From Prorocentrum cordatum (lineage: Eukaryota; Sar; Dinophyceae; Prorocentrales; Prorocentraceae), in assembly GCA_963575745.1 (NCBI GenBank), contig CAUYUJ010003071.1, forward strand, positions 1 to 64,000: 64,000 bases of DNA, given 5' to 3'. Positions within the stretch are counted from its first letter, which is position 1, and each line of letters opens with the position of its first letter. A program made the position numbers and the translations under genes. The notes beneath the pieces are model-generated. The model saw nothing but the letters and a program-made list of their open reading frames with translations. It did not search any database and was not told the origin of the DNA. Of the stretch, positions 9,400 to 21,650 are shown piece by piece.

Positions 9400-10085
9400 C
9401 ATCCGAGACGGCCCACGAGGCCCCCAAAACCGCCATGAGGAGGGCCCCCTTCATCCTTTTCTTCTTTGAAAAGACCGCCACGAAGGGGGCCCCGAGGAGC
9501 CCAAGAGGGCCCCAAGACGGCCCAACAGGTGCTCAAGACGGCCCAAGACCGCCCCAAGGGGGGGCCCCAAGAGGAGGAAGTCGAGCTCACAGTTCATGCT
9601 ATTCGCCCCGAGGAGGGCCCCCGAGACCCGCCAGCAGGCCCCCAAAGGACCCTCCCAAGAGGATTCCTAGAGGCGCCCAGGAGGCCCAACGAGGGCCCGC
9701 TCAACGGCCCCCAAGAGGCCCCACGAGGCGTTGTAGTCATTTGCAAGAGGCCCCCCTGAGATCTTGCGAGTGATTAACAGGCAGCCAAGAGGCCACATGC
9801 CATTATGGGAGGACACAACGCGAAACATGTTTGATACTCTCTAGGTCCAGAGATGGCCCCGAAATGCCCCCCAGATGGCCCAGGAATGCCCAAGAGGAAG
9901 ACGACCTCTGGAGGAGCCAACGATGCCCCCAATATGGTCCCAAGCAGCGCAAGCGCCCCGAGATGTCGCAAGAGGGCTCCAAGAGGTCCCTATGAGTTCC
10001 AAAGAGGGCGCCACGACTGTCCGAAGGGGCCACAAGCGGCCCCAAGAGAATCCCACCTACGGACCCGCTGGGCCCCAAGCGAGCA
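9400..10085. repeat. CCAAGAGG/CCCC-type degenerate repeat block
   Basis: Same word family as 6130-6600 and, in the opposite orientation, 15440-16780: GGCCCCAAGA, CCAAGACGGCCC, AGAGGCCCC. No conserved reading frame. The short unit CCAAGAxGGCCC recurs every 10-30 bp. Confidence 0.7.
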
Positions 10086-10094
10086 AGCATACGG

Positions 10095-10379
10095 CCGCGA
10101 AGATGCCCACGACGGATGATGGTGGTGACGATGACGATGACGATGACGGGGACGATGACGATAACGATGTTGATATTGTTGATGATGATGGTGATGACGA
10201 TGATGATGATGATGATGATGATGCTGATGATGATGATGATGATGATGGTGATGATGATGGTGACGACAATGATGATGGTGGTGATGGCGATGCTGATGCT
10301 GATGCTGATGGTGATTGTGATGATGATGAGGAGGAGGAGGATAGTGATGATGACGCTATGGTGATGAGTGTGCTGCTGG

Positions 10380-10416
<37 letters not shown>

Positions 10417-10999
10417 ACAGAGGATGCTGATTATGATGATACTGCCGATGCTGTTGATGTTGATGGTAATGGTTAGCATGATAACGATAACGATGATAAT
10501 GATGATGATGATGATGAGGAGGAGGAGGAGGGGAATGCTGACGATGGCGACGTTGGCGGTGATTGTGATGATGGTGATGGTGATGCTGATGATGATGATG
10601 ACGATGATGATGATGAGGATGATGACGATGGTGGCGGTGACGACAACGATGGCGATGGTGAGGATGACGGTGAGGCTGGTGATGCTGGTGGAAATGATAC
10701 CGCTGGTGGTGATGCTTGTGCTGGTGCTGGTGTTGGTGATAATGATGTTGTCGTTGATGATGATGGGGGTGATGGTGATGGTGGTGGTTGTGATCGTGGT
10801 GACGGTGATGGTGATGATGACGATGCTGTTGAATATGGCAACGGCGACGGGCTGAATGTGGATGCAAGCGATGATATCGAGGATGATGATACTGACGATG
10901 ACGATGCTGATGGTGATGATGATGATGCCGATAAGAATGATGCTAAGGATGATGATGACGATGGCAATGACGATGACGATGACGATGACGACGACGGCA

Positions 11000-11036
<37 letters not shown>

Positions 11037-11075
11037 CGGCGGTGGCAAAGATGATGATAATGATAATGATCAGTA
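10095..11075. repeat. (GAT)n microsatellite, about 1 kb
   Basis: GAT/GAC/GGT triplets with drift. All frames are open for hundreds of bases (Asp-, Met- or Ile/Ser-rich artefacts). No motif interrupts it. Confidence 0.97.
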
Positions 11076-11079
11076 GTAG

Positions 11080-12430
11080 AAAGATGATGATGAATAAACA
11101 TAGGGAGCGGAGGATGAGGAGGAGGAGGAGGCCATCCCACCTGCCCGCTCCTTCTTTGCTCATCTTTGTCCTCATCGCCCTCGTCCTTGTTCTTCGTCAT
11201 CCTTCTTCCTTCTCTTCCCTTTCATCCCTCTTCCCTCCTCTTCCTCAGTCCCTTCTCGTCCCTGTGATGAGAAGCAGGTTCGCACTACGACAGGGAAATG
11301 ATGTGGACGTGAATGAAGATGCTGATATTATTTCTGTTGTTCTTATGCCGTCGCCCTCGCAATTGCACCCCAATGTTGTGTGCCCGTCTGTGTCTGAGCT
11401 TGAGCTCCGGCGTAAAGTTTGTGATTGCGAATGCGGCTCCTGAACAACTTGCGTGAGCTACAGGGTAACCCATCGAGATTATGGACCGCTCTCGTGCAGA
11501 CGGGAGCGGAGGTGGAGGAGCAGGGGCAACCTGAATGCAAAAACCATGACGTACATATACAGGACCATGCGATTGCTCCATTCCTGCACGGAGAACACGG
11601 CCTGAGGACTCTCGTGGCAGGGCCTTGGAGTCGACTGGCAGGCGGACCTCGAGGAGGGGACGTTTGGTCACTGGAGGAGGAGGGGAAGGAGGAGGACCTT
11701 TCTGGTCTCCTAGACAGACAGGCTTGTGATGCGAGACGGGTGGCAGCGAAGAGGGAAGCTTCGAGACAAGAGTTCATACAATGACAGCGCACTGGCTCCG
11801 ACTTTGCGCTGGAAGGCTTGGGTTAAGTCGGGCATGCCCCCCTACAGAACGAACATCCAACAATAGTAGAGAATGAATTCCTGGGACCAGTTCCCTATGA
11901 TGTGTTCGACTATGTTTGAAGATGTTTTGACTACCTGCTATTTCTCCTGCAAAAACCGCCTGTAGGAGCACGCGTTCGACCTAAGGCCCGGAAGCACGCC
12001 GAGCCCCGATGCGGGGGGGGGGGGGCACCTCAAAGGTCCCAGGTCGTCGCCCCCGCCGCGGCACCTCGTGCAGGATGGCCGAAACCCAGGGGGGGGGGGG
12101 CGGGGCGGAGCAGCGAGGAGGGGCGGGACCGGCTGCCGCTGCGGGGGCGAGCCGTGCTGCCTGGGCCCGGGGTGGCACCGCCCCGTCAAGCGGTGTGCTG
12201 CCAATGACGCTCGCGGAGGCAGCTGCCCGCCACACGCGCAGTCCTGCACTCCCTTGTGCGGGTCGTGTGCGGCGGTGTCCCCCCCCCCCCCCCCCCCCCA
12301 CCCCTAACTAGGCGCACGCGCCCGAGTTGGGCACGGCGCAGCCGAGGCGCTTGTCCGCTCGCTCAGCGCGCGCGTCGCGAAAGGGAGGGGCAGGACCAGG
12401 GAACGGGATTCTCCATCATGTGCCCTTCGC
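11080..12430. other. No gene recognised
   Basis: Moderately GC-rich. Frames of 100-195 codons occur on both strands but without family motifs or a preferred strand. G and C homopolymers (around 12011-12025, 12090-12100 and 12280-12300) interrupt it. An isolated GTCGGGCCTGTCCCTCCGC near 12437 matches one arm of the foldback at 27787-27984. Confidence 0.45.
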
Positions 12431-12699
12431 TTTCAGTCGGGCCTGTCCCTCCGCAGGAGGAATATTCAAAAATAGAAAACTAGTCTGGTGACGATGTTTT
12501 GGGGTATTGTTGTACGGTTTGTGAATATTTGTGTTTGACTATTTGTGAATATTTGGTGAGTGCTCTTTATTTTTCGTCCACGATCCGCTTGTACGAGGAC
12601 ATGCCCAGCCTAACCTTAGCTAGTGGAGAACGCGGGGGCCGGGGGGGCAGCAGCGGTGGGATATCCATACTACCACATTTCGGGTGTTGAGCAAACAAC

Positions 12700-13600
12700 G
12701 TCTCGCTCAATCAATCAATCTCACTACCGACCTCGATCGCAATATCGATCTCGCTGCCGATCTCACCATCGATTCCACGACCGGTCCCACGACCGATTTC
12801 ACTGTCGATCTCATTATCGATATCACGATCGATCCCACTATCAATACCACTGTCGATATCGCTGTCAATCTCACGGTCGATCTCACGATCGGTGTCAATC
12901 GGCCGATTCTTCGATCGATCGCACAGTCGATATTGCTGTCGATATCGCAAGCGATGCTACTATCCTTTCCACTGTCGGCTTTCCTCTGCCAGCCTCACTA
13001 CCGATCTCACAATCGATCTTGCCATCCCTCCCACTATCGATTTAACTACCGATCTCACGGTCGATTTCATTATCGATCTCACGACGAATCCCGCTATCAG
13101 TTTCAATGTCGATATCGCGATCGATCTCACTCGATCGATTGCTCGATCGATCTCACATTCGATCGTATTGTGGGCCTCGCAATCGATCCCAGTATCTTTT
13201 TCCACTGTCTATTTGATCGTCAGCCTCACCGCTGACCTCACAATTTTTCTTGCCATCCCTCCCACTATCGATACCACTCTACATTTCACGATCGGTCTTT
13301 CTACCGATCTCACCATCGAGCCCATGATCAATCTCACTGTCGACTTCGCTATCGATCTCATTTGGTCGATTCCTCGATCGATCGCACAGTCGATCTCACT
13401 GTCGATCCTACGATCCCCTTCGCTCTCGATGTTACCGCTAGCCTGCCCACCGATCTCACAATCGATTTTGCCTTCCCTCCCACGATCGATCTCACTATCG
13501 ATCTCACTGTCGATCTCACGATCGATCCCTGTATCGATACCACTATACATGTCACGATCGGTCCCACTACCGATCTCACGATCGATCCCACTACGGGGCA
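12700..13600. repeat. 12-bp satellite (CGATCTCACTAT-like)
   Basis: About 900 bp of degenerate 12-mers built on CGATCTCACxxT with ATCGAT cores. Because 12 is a multiple of three, long frames stay open on both strands and read as IDLTVDLT or SIDREID-like repeats. A more unique inset lies around 12960-13000, and another near 13190-13260. I take the frames as by-products, not genes. Confidence 0.9.
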
Positions 13601-15440
13601 CCCCCCGGAAACGGACGGCGCACCGACGGGCCATCGACGGGACACCGGCGTGACACCCGCTGGACACCCCCAGCCACCCCTGGACAACCCGTGGGGGCGG
13701 TCTTTTGGCCTGGCGGCGCCGTAGCCAGAGTAGGGTTTGTTCTTCTCGCCGCCCTTCCCGAGACTGGTAGAACCTGAACGCGCGCGAATCGTGCGCGATG
13801 GTTCTAGATTCTAGCTGCTCTGCAACAGGGGAACAGATCACTGCTGATGCAGATGCCTCTTTCCGTGTCCAACCTTCCTCTTCTAAGTATGCTTCTTATT
13901 TTCCCGGGTTGTTGGTGATGATTTTTCCCTGGTTGTCTCTCTCGTTGCCGTTTCCACGTGATCAAAATACCCAAGGCCATAGGTTATACACGTCCACCGC
14001 CTGGGTAGCCAGTGGCCCATCCATCCCAGGGGCAGTGGATGTAGACATTCTCGGGCCACGGGTGGGGGGGGGAGCGGCAGAGATATCCAGATTCAGTGCC
14101 ACCTGGGGCCCTGAGGCGTCGGTTCTCGGGGCGATGGATGTGCACAAATTCCCCTCGTCCTCAGCGAACTATCAATATCTCGTCTTGGGTTACCCTCCTT
14201 CGGTTCAAGTTTTTCTTCGTGATCCTCCAACTCATGCATGGAATGTTTTGACTCGTTTCCATTGTCCTTCTCTGTTGTATGGTGCGACCTGCTGCCAAAC
14301 TCTTCGTACATGTTGCTGTTTCTTTTGGCCAGAACAACTCCCCTGGTGGTTCACGTTTCGAACACCACGCCGCCCCTGACCATCCCCAAGCCACTCCCGA
14401 CTGACACGTGAATCCAGGAAACTTGAGCTCAAGCTTAAGCAAGGAACGGGGGAAGGACAGCACATCAAATGACAGCATGATAAGGCCGCGGCGCAAAAGA
14501 CGCAGCACAGCACGCCTGCGTAGAAGAAAATGCAGTGGAAGCATCATCTGCGTTTCGCGCCATGGTGCTTAGCGTTATGAGCACCGCGCGTTCCCCCAAC
14601 TTCCCCAAGCATTGCCTGACTCACTCGCGGCATCCTACCCCAAACTGACGCAGCCAACCGCAGCGCGCGGAACACGTTTCATGCAGTTGGTATTGCTACG
14701 CACAAAGGCTCAGCGCAGCTAAATGCGATGCGAACGAACTTGTGGGCGTTTCCTTATTCGGCGTTTCGGCATTGAGCGAAGAGGGAGGGGGAGGGGGGGA
14801 GCCTGGCTCTGGACCTCTGCTTCGCGCGACTGTTTGCGACAGCGCGTCGTACGAGGGACGACCCCACCCGCTCGAAACGGGAGCCCCAAACAGCCAAGAT
14901 CTGCTCTATAGGGGGCGAGGAGGGGAGGTGCGAGGGCTCGCGCCGATCGGCAAAACGGTGAAGAAGACAGCGATCACCACGTGGACCTGATCATGGTACT
15001 TGGCGCTTTGGGCGCCTCACCTCCCTGGACCTCCCCAGACCTGTCCCGACCCACGCGCGGAACCCAACGCTCAAGCACGGACCCCACGCGTGGGTTCCGC
15101 GCGGACCCACTCGCGGAACCCACGCACGGACCCGAAACAGCCCAGCGCAGCGCACGCCACCAAAAAATGCAACGCTACATTTCCGTAAGGGCTTCGCCCC
15201 CTGCCGCTGGCCCCCTCTCTATCAGAGTGGGGTATAACAGAGTCGCGGCGGTGCGTCTCGGCGCTGCCTGAGTGCACCCGGGAACAGCATGCGAGGGCGG
15301 GTAGGAGTCATCAGCGCGGATTGAAACGTTGGCGTCATCGAAGACGCTTGCGGCGAATCACCGCCGCCCCCTGCCTTCTTGGAAGCGCCTAGATGGCCGA
15401 ACGTTGAGGCCAGACCTGCCAAGCTATCGGACCATGTGTT
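13600..15440. other. No gene recognised
   Basis: Frames of up to about 190 codons occur on either strand (for example 13798-14379 + and 14161-14547 -), but no domain, no consistent strand and no repeat was recognised. A G-run sits at 14784-14796. 15040-15130 carries repeats of ACCCACGCG. Confidence 0.45.
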
Positions 15441-16780
15441 CCCCGAATCGGTTTGGAAAGCCTTCGGGGAACACGTGGGCATCTTGAAGGTCATCTTGGC
15501 CGTCTGGAGGCCAGTTTGACCCTGTCGGGCCTTCTTGGAGGACGTCTTGGAGGGCTCGTGGGCCGTCTTGGAGGCCATCTTGAGCGTCTTGGAAACCTCT
15601 TGGGCCGTCTTGGGGCCCTCTTGGGGCCGTGCCTTGGGCCTCTTGGGCGATCTTTGGGGGCACTTGGGCCGTCACGGGCCGTCGGAAGGCAGAAAAAACG
15701 CAAATGCCACAATCTGTCAAAAACCCAGGGGAAATCAATGAGTTTGGCCTTTTCGGGCCTTCCTGGAGGCCCTCTTGGAGGCCTCTTGGGCCGTCTTGGG
15801 CCATCTTAGGGCCATGTTCGGCCGTCTTGGTGGGCTCCTGGTCAGTCTGACGCCGTCGGAAGCCGTTTGGGGGGCCTCTATGGGCCGACTTGGGGCCCTC
15901 TTGGAATGCTCCAGGGCCGTCTTGGAGGCCATCTTGGGTGTCTTAAAGGCCTCCTGTGCTCGGGGGCCTCTTGGGGCCGTCTTGGGGCCCTCTTGGGCCG
16001 TTCTGGGGCCATCTTGGAGGCCTCTTGGGCGATCTTTCGGCGATCTTTGGGGGCTCTTGGACCGTCTCGGGCCGTCGGAAGGCCGAAAAGAAGCAAATGT
16101 CAAAATCTGTCAAAAACCTAGGACCGTCAAGGTTTTCGGCCTCGTCTGGCCTTCCTGGAGGCCCTCTTGGGGGCCTCTTGGGCCGTCTTGGGCCAGCTTC
16201 GAGCCAACTTCGGCCGTCTTGGTGGGTTCCTGGCACGTCTGACGCCGTCGGGAGCCGTCTTGGGGGCCCTTTCTGGGCCGACTTGGGGCCCTCTTGGGGC
16301 GCTTCGGGGCCGTCTTGGAGGCCATCTTGGGCGTCTTGGAGGCCATCGTGGGCGTCTTGGAGGCCTCGTGGGCCGTCTTCGGGCCCTCTTTGGGCCGTCG
16401 TGGGAGCCTCGTGGGCCGTCATGGGGCCATCTTGGAGGCCTCTTGGGCGATCTTGGGGGCCTCTTGGGCCGTCTTGGGCCGTCGGAAAGCCGAAAAGGCG
16501 CAACTTCCAAAATCCTTTAAAAACCTCCGAAAATCATGATTTTGGCCTCTTCGGGCCTTCCTGGAGGACCTCTTGGAAGCCTCTTGGGCCGTCTTGGAGG
16601 CCTCTTGCGGGCCTTTTGGGCCGTCTTAGACCATCTTGGGCCGTCTTGGATGCATCTTGGGGTCATCTTAGCCGTCTTGGAGGCCATCTGGACTGTCTAG
16701 GAGGCATCTTGGAGGCCATCCTGGGCCATCTTGGCCGTCTTGGGACCATCTTGGGACATCTTGGGGCGGAACAGGCATTG
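15440..16780 (+). repeat. CTTGG-word array with ~400-bp higher-order period, about three units
   Basis: Built from GGCCGTCTTGG, GGCCTCTTGGGC and GCCATCTTGGAGG words. A longer landmark (GGGCCGTCGGAAGGC, then AAATCTGTCAAAAACC, then TTCGGGCCTTCCTGGAGG) recurs at 15680, 16073 and 16480, so the large unit is about 393-407 bp. Open frames of over 400 codons cross it as Trp/Gly/Leu- or Pro/Arg-rich artefacts. The same words, inverted, occur at 6.1-6.6, 9.4-10.1 and 33.4-33.6 kb. Confidence 0.85.
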
Positions 16781-16979
16781 ACTTGTGCAGTTTCCGGGTG
16801 GCCGGCGGGACGCGCCGGAGCCCCAGGGGGAGTTCTCTTGGAAAAAGAACCAAAACCAAAACCGAGAAGGTCCAGCACGCCAGGCACCCCTGTTGCAAGC
16901 AACAGGGGGCGGCGGATCCTACTGGCCTTCGTCCCATCCCGCCACCATGCCTGGGGTTGTGGGTCTGAGGCCCCTTGTG

Positions 16980-16984
<5 letters not shown>

Positions 16985-17024
<40 letters not shown>
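16985..17024. repeat. (AT)n microsatellite
   Basis: About 40 bp of alternating A/T flanked by ACATACATAT and GCACACATTT. The CTTGG-word repeat resumes for about 150 bp after it. Confidence 0.95.
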
Positions 17025-17031
<7 letters not shown>

Positions 17032-17204
17032 TTTGTTAGGGGTGTCGTGGGGATCCTCTCGGGGGCCTCTTGGAGGCGGTTTGGGCACCTCTTCGGGGCC
17101 TCTTGGGGCCTTGTGGGGTATATTTTGCGTTTCTTGGAGGCCTCTTGGGCGCGTCTTGGGCGCCTCTTTGGACCTCTTGATGGTCTCTTGGGACCCTTTA
17201 GGGT

Positions 17205-17575
17205 TTACTCGGGACTCGGGGGCGCGAATGTGGCTTGATTTGCGCGGGATCGTGGCCTCGGGAGCGCGAGTGTGGTGCAATTTGCAGGAGATCGCGGCCT
17301 CGGGGGCGCGAGCGCGGCGTAATTTAGAATAGATCGTAGCCTCGGGGGCGCGATTGTGGAGCAATTCTCAGGCATCGTGACCCCAGAGGCAAGAATGTGG
17401 TGTAATTTATGGGGTAGCCTGGCCTCTGGAGCATGAACATGGTGCATTTTAGTCGGGATCGCAGCTTCGGGGACGCGAAGACCATCTAATTTACAGGTGA
17501 TCTTGGCCTCGGGGGCGCGAGCACAGTGTAATTTGTAAAGGATGATGGCTTCGGGGGCGCGAATTTCATACGTGT
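17205..17575 (+). repeat. 42-bp satellite, about eight copies
   Basis: The unit contains GCCTCGGGGGCGCGAG, then GTGGTGCAATTTxxAG, then GATCGC. The spacing between successive CTCGGGxGCGCGA landmarks is about 42 bp. The unit length is a multiple of three, which explains the open minus-strand frame across it. Confidence 0.88.
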
Positions 17576-17867
17576 TTATGTGTCCCACCGCCCCGCAGGA
17601 ATTCAGAGCACACGACCCGCGCGTGGTAACTGGGTCCTTTTCGCCCCCCCCCCCCCCCCCCTCGCGCGGACTTCAACAGTTTACAGCAGGAAGCAGACAG
17701 CAGCACCGTAACACTGGAGACTGGAACTGGCGCAGGGAGCAGGCCACCTCCGCCACGCAGCCCGATGGCCCCGCAAGGGGGCCGGAGGATTCTGCACGGC
17801 AGAGAATTGCAACGCAACGCTTGCTGCGATGCAACAGCGCACTTGCTTGTGATCACGGGTCACGGCG

Positions 17868-18160
<293 letters not shown>

Positions 18161-18354
18161 TTGAGTCGGGGCAGGAAGGGCAGGGAGAGAAACGAGGCCT
18201 TTCTTGTGCAGCCCATCTCTTTTCCACCTGCCGCTTCTCCGCCCTCCTCATCTTCGCCCCCCTCCCCTTTGCATCCTCCATCCTACTCCCTTTCCTCAAC
18301 TCTTTGGGCTCCTCCTCCCACTCGCCCCCCTCCTCCCTTCTATTCCCTTGGCTT

Positions 18355-18410
18355 CTCCTCCTCCTCCTCCTCCTCCTCCTCCTCCTCCTCCTCCTCCTCC
18401 TCCTCCAGCC
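18355..18410. repeat. (TCC)n microsatellite
   Basis: About 55 bp of TCC triplets in a pyrimidine-rich stretch (18200-18420), just upstream of the endonuclease frame of the LINE. Confidence 0.95.
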
Positions 18411-18513
18411 CCAGGACACACCACTGAACCTTTTTTTGGGTTCACCCGGAGGTTTCGCCCGCACCATCTCGTTGCCGTTTGCAATGACTCCCGTGCGCTC
18501 CTGACACCTGCGG

Positions 18514-19410
18514 ATGGCGCCAGGCTTCGGCGCGGCGCTGCGAGTGCTCGGCTACAACCCGATGTGGGCACACGGCTTGCGGATGCTGGAGATTCTTTTC
18601 CACACATGCACGTGCGACGTGGTCCTGCTCTGTGGGACGCAGAACTCTTGTCGTGTGGGATACGGAGTCCTACGATCGCGGATGGAAGGACGACTCATAC
18701 TAGAAGCGGTGGCACAACCTGGAATGCTCACCACTAAGGCGACGGGCTGCGCCGTGGTCCTGCGCAGGGGGTACTCCGACAGACATGTCATGCGGACGTG
18801 GACACCACCCCCACGATTGGCAGGGCGCGGACTCGCGGTTCGCGTACAGAGGGGAGCGATTGATGTGACGTATGGGGTGTTCTACTACCCTCCGCAGCCT
18901 CGATCACACCGTGAGAACCGCATCTACCATGAGACGGTGCGCGAGCTCACGGATTGGTGGCGATCAGTCATGGTTCAGTTGCCTTGCAGGACGCCCCCCC
19001 CTCTTCTACGCGGACTTGAACGACGGTTTGGGTGCGCAGGTTTTGGGAGGACAGCGGTATGAACCACCTTGCTCGGCTTTGGGCGACACGCGCACTCGCA
19101 AACGTCGTCGGCAGGGAGCGGGCGATCGGGTGCGCCATCTCCTCACGGAGCAGCGGATGGTCTCGGCCACCTCGTTCGGCCCCTACGCCCCGACATTATA
19201 TTCCTCTACCACGCCCCCTACGTGCAGCATGATTGACTACTGGTTCCTCCCGAGAGGCTGGCTGGACCGACTGCAGCGGGCCCGTATCGTGCGCAGCGTA
19301 GGCGACATCTTGCAACCCGTGCGAGGAGTACCACCACGGGGTCACATCCCCGTCCGCCTGCAGCTCCAGTACAACAAGGACCTTGTAGACCTTCCTCCAG
19401 CGCCACATCC
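18514..19410 (+). pseudogene. LINE endonuclease (EEP/APE-like) domain, frameshifted
   Basis: Frame 1 from ATG 18514 reads LRVLGYNPMW (the N of the first EEP motif), then CDVVLLCGTQ, GCAVVLRRGY, GRGLAVRV and YYPPQPRS. After the C8 run at 18994-19001 the match moves to frame 2: FYADLNDGLG (the D-x-N catalytic pair, Asp codon 19013-19015), IDYWFLPRGW and a final RGHIPV. In family terms this nuclease nicks target DNA to prime reverse transcription. The usual catalytic Glu position reads CGTQ, so activity is doubtful even without the frameshift. Confidence 0.78.
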
Positions 19411-19959
19411 CCGATTGAATGGCGACGCTATGTTGGCTGCCATCGTGCGGGGCGAGGGCAAAGCGGCCTTCCTGGATGACCTGGTCACCCAGCTCCGCGA
19501 CAGCGAAGCTCACCTTCGCGACCTGGCACTGCGTCCTGCACCCGACGACTACTGGGAGGCCTTCGAGCAGCTGCTCTGCACGGTCAGCCACCGTCATTTC
19601 GCCAAACCTGCTGATGCACCTCCCCCTCGCGAGTGCCAGGAACGCCGTCGCCTTCTCGAAGTTCGTGCAGCACTACGACGGGACCGTGCCAACCTGCCAC
19701 CCTCCGACCTCACGGATGACGCCCTGGCTGCCGCCGAGCAACAGCTGAAGGAGCTCTCGAGACAACTTGCCGAACAACGCCGACGTGCTCTACTGGCAGC
19801 AAAGGAGGACCTGCTCGACCAGGTCCGCCTGGCTTGGAGGGGCAGGCGGATGCATGAGGCGGCGCGCCTTTCGCGCCAGGCCGCTCGTTGCCGATTCGGT
19901 GCGCGACATCGCGACGGACGGCGGCTGGGCCCCACCGCACTCAGCAAGTCAGATTGTTT

Positions 19960-21650
19960 GGAAGTGCGGCGCAAGGGCGGACCGCTGGGCGGCGCGCGGG
20001 TGGAGGAGCTGGACTGGACTGCGTGGCGCCAACGACGTGACCATCTTCCTCTCACCACCCTGTCCGCCGTGGATGAGAGTGAACGAACCTACCGAGCTGC
20101 GGAAGACCACGCGGCGTTGACCCCATACTTCCACAAAACGTCCAAGCGTCGGGCCGTTCCCGTGAACACGGCCCATGCGGAGATTTGGGACTTGTGTCTG
20201 TCGGCGGACAAGGAGACGCTCTCTGCGCGGTTGGGGCTCGGCTTCGCTCCCCCTCCAGTGTGCATGGACATCTTCGAGGCACTGATGCTGCTGGGGCTCA
20301 CTTTGATCAGGCGCGCTAACCTGGCCCCCCTGCGCTGGTCACGCAGCGCGGGACGTGGGCTCTGCAAGGGTAACTCCAAGCCTGGGGCGCTCGGCAAGCG
20401 CGTGATTCACTCGTTGCCCGCCGCCAGCAAGTTTTTTTTGTTTGGTTGTTGTTTTCTTCTTATTATTCTTCTTCTTCCTCGCGCCGCCTCAAGATCCAGA
20501 CCCCGCTCCAGGCTTGCGGCTTTGCTCGACACAAGCGTCGAGAAGGCGCTATGTTGGCGACGCAGTGCCTGTCCTGGCGCTTGCGCGAGGCGGGGGTCAG
20601 CTTCGCCAACGCGATGAAGGACCTCTCGAATGCGTTCGGCAGCGTGGCTTGGCATTCACTCGACGACGTAGTTGAGAACTGCGCCGGCCATGCCGACTGG
20701 GCCCTCTGCAAGGCCAGGTGCGAGGGCGGGGTCATCGAGATGAAAACCGACGAGGGCACTTTTTACATGAAGCCGAGGGTGGGCGGGATGATGGGCGACC
20801 CTTATGTGGTTTCTGCTTTCCTGGGCGCCTTTGTCCGACCGATGCGTTTTTGGGCTGCTGGCATGGAGGCCAACCAACCTGGGACCTCTCTCTTACGCGG
20901 GGCCCTACCAGATGACGACGCGGTTGACCTGTCCCACTGTGCTTATGCCGACGATCTACATCGCACAATACCTTTCATGGTGGGTTCCACGATGCAGGAG
21001 GTCGCTGCGCCCCTGGCCAAGGCAGATGACATTCTCGACGCGGCGCTGAAGATGGACGGGCTACGACAGAACCGTGAGAAACAAGTCACCAGCTTTCATT
21101 TCTGCGGGAAGCGTGCCGTGGCCTGCAAACAATGGATGAGCAGACAGGGAGCTGTTGAAGGCAAAGTGCAAGACGTCGCCAGATACTTGGGACCTGCGTT
21201 TCCCCCTACGCAGACGACATCGCACGAGCTGGCTCGCAGGTTTTCTGCGACGCATTTTTTTTAGTCTTGGAGGAGTCTGGTCTTTGAAGATCCCGCGAAG
21301 GTGGAAGCGTACCCTGTTCCTTTCACTCGTGCAGAACACGCTGTTGTCCGCTATGGAGTGTTTCTGCTTGAGCGACCATCAGTACAGCGTGATGGGCGCC
21401 CGCCTTGCCAAGCTGGGCAGGATTGCGACGTGTGGCGGTGCTTCTTGGATGGGGCCCACTCACCCAAAAAGCTTGGCCAACAAACGCGTCTTGGATTTCT
21501 GGAAGGTGGCCCCGTGCAAATTGGAGCTTCGGGCCAGGAGGCTCTCTTGGTATCAGTCTTGGGCCCGTTTCCCAGAAGCCGGCAAACAGATTTGGGCGGT
21601 CCGTTTCTCCCTCCTCGATTTTGAGCCCGGGAACTTCGACCCCTGCGAGC
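19960..21650 (+). pseudogene. LINE reverse transcriptase domain, interrupted
   Basis: Frame 2 up to about 20430 reads LGKRVIHSLPAASK, the finger region. Then a 62-nt pyrimidine-rich insert changes frame. Frame 1 then carries motif A MKDLSNAF (Asp codon 20620-20622), motif B GGMMGDPYVVSAF and motif C YADDL (20944-20955), the catalytic metal-binding aspartates. At T8 (21255-21262) the match shifts to frame 2 again: SLGGVWSLKIPRRWK, then LLSAMECFCLS, the thumb region. Role by family: copies element RNA into DNA at the nick. Catalytic residues are intact, the frame is not. Confidence 0.85.
20428..20493 (+). other. 62-nt pyrimidine-rich insert inside the RT domain
   Basis: CAAG occurs at 20428-20431 and again at 20490-20493. 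Removing 62 nt between them joins frame 2 (...LPAASK) to frame 1 (IQTPLQACG...) exactly at the right place in the RT alignment. The inserted sequence is T8 followed by TTGTT and TTCTTCTT words. It may be a small intron with non-standard borders or a templated insertion with target duplication. Confidence 0.6.

Noticed and set aside
10057-11175. Long Asp-, Met-, His- or Ile/Ser-rich frames
   Set aside because: Product of the (GAT)n microsatellite, open in every frame on both strands.
12700-13600. CRISPR-like array
   Set aside because: 12-bp degenerate units without spacers; a satellite. No cas-like genes anywhere.
13798-14379. 193-codon + frame as a gene
   Set aside because: No motif, and the opposite strand is open over much of the same stretch; I left the region unannotated.
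15956-17332. 458-codon Trp/Gly/Leu-rich + frame
   Set aside because: It follows the CTTGG-word array and then the 42-bp satellite. Composition tracks the repeat and opposite-strand frames are equally open.
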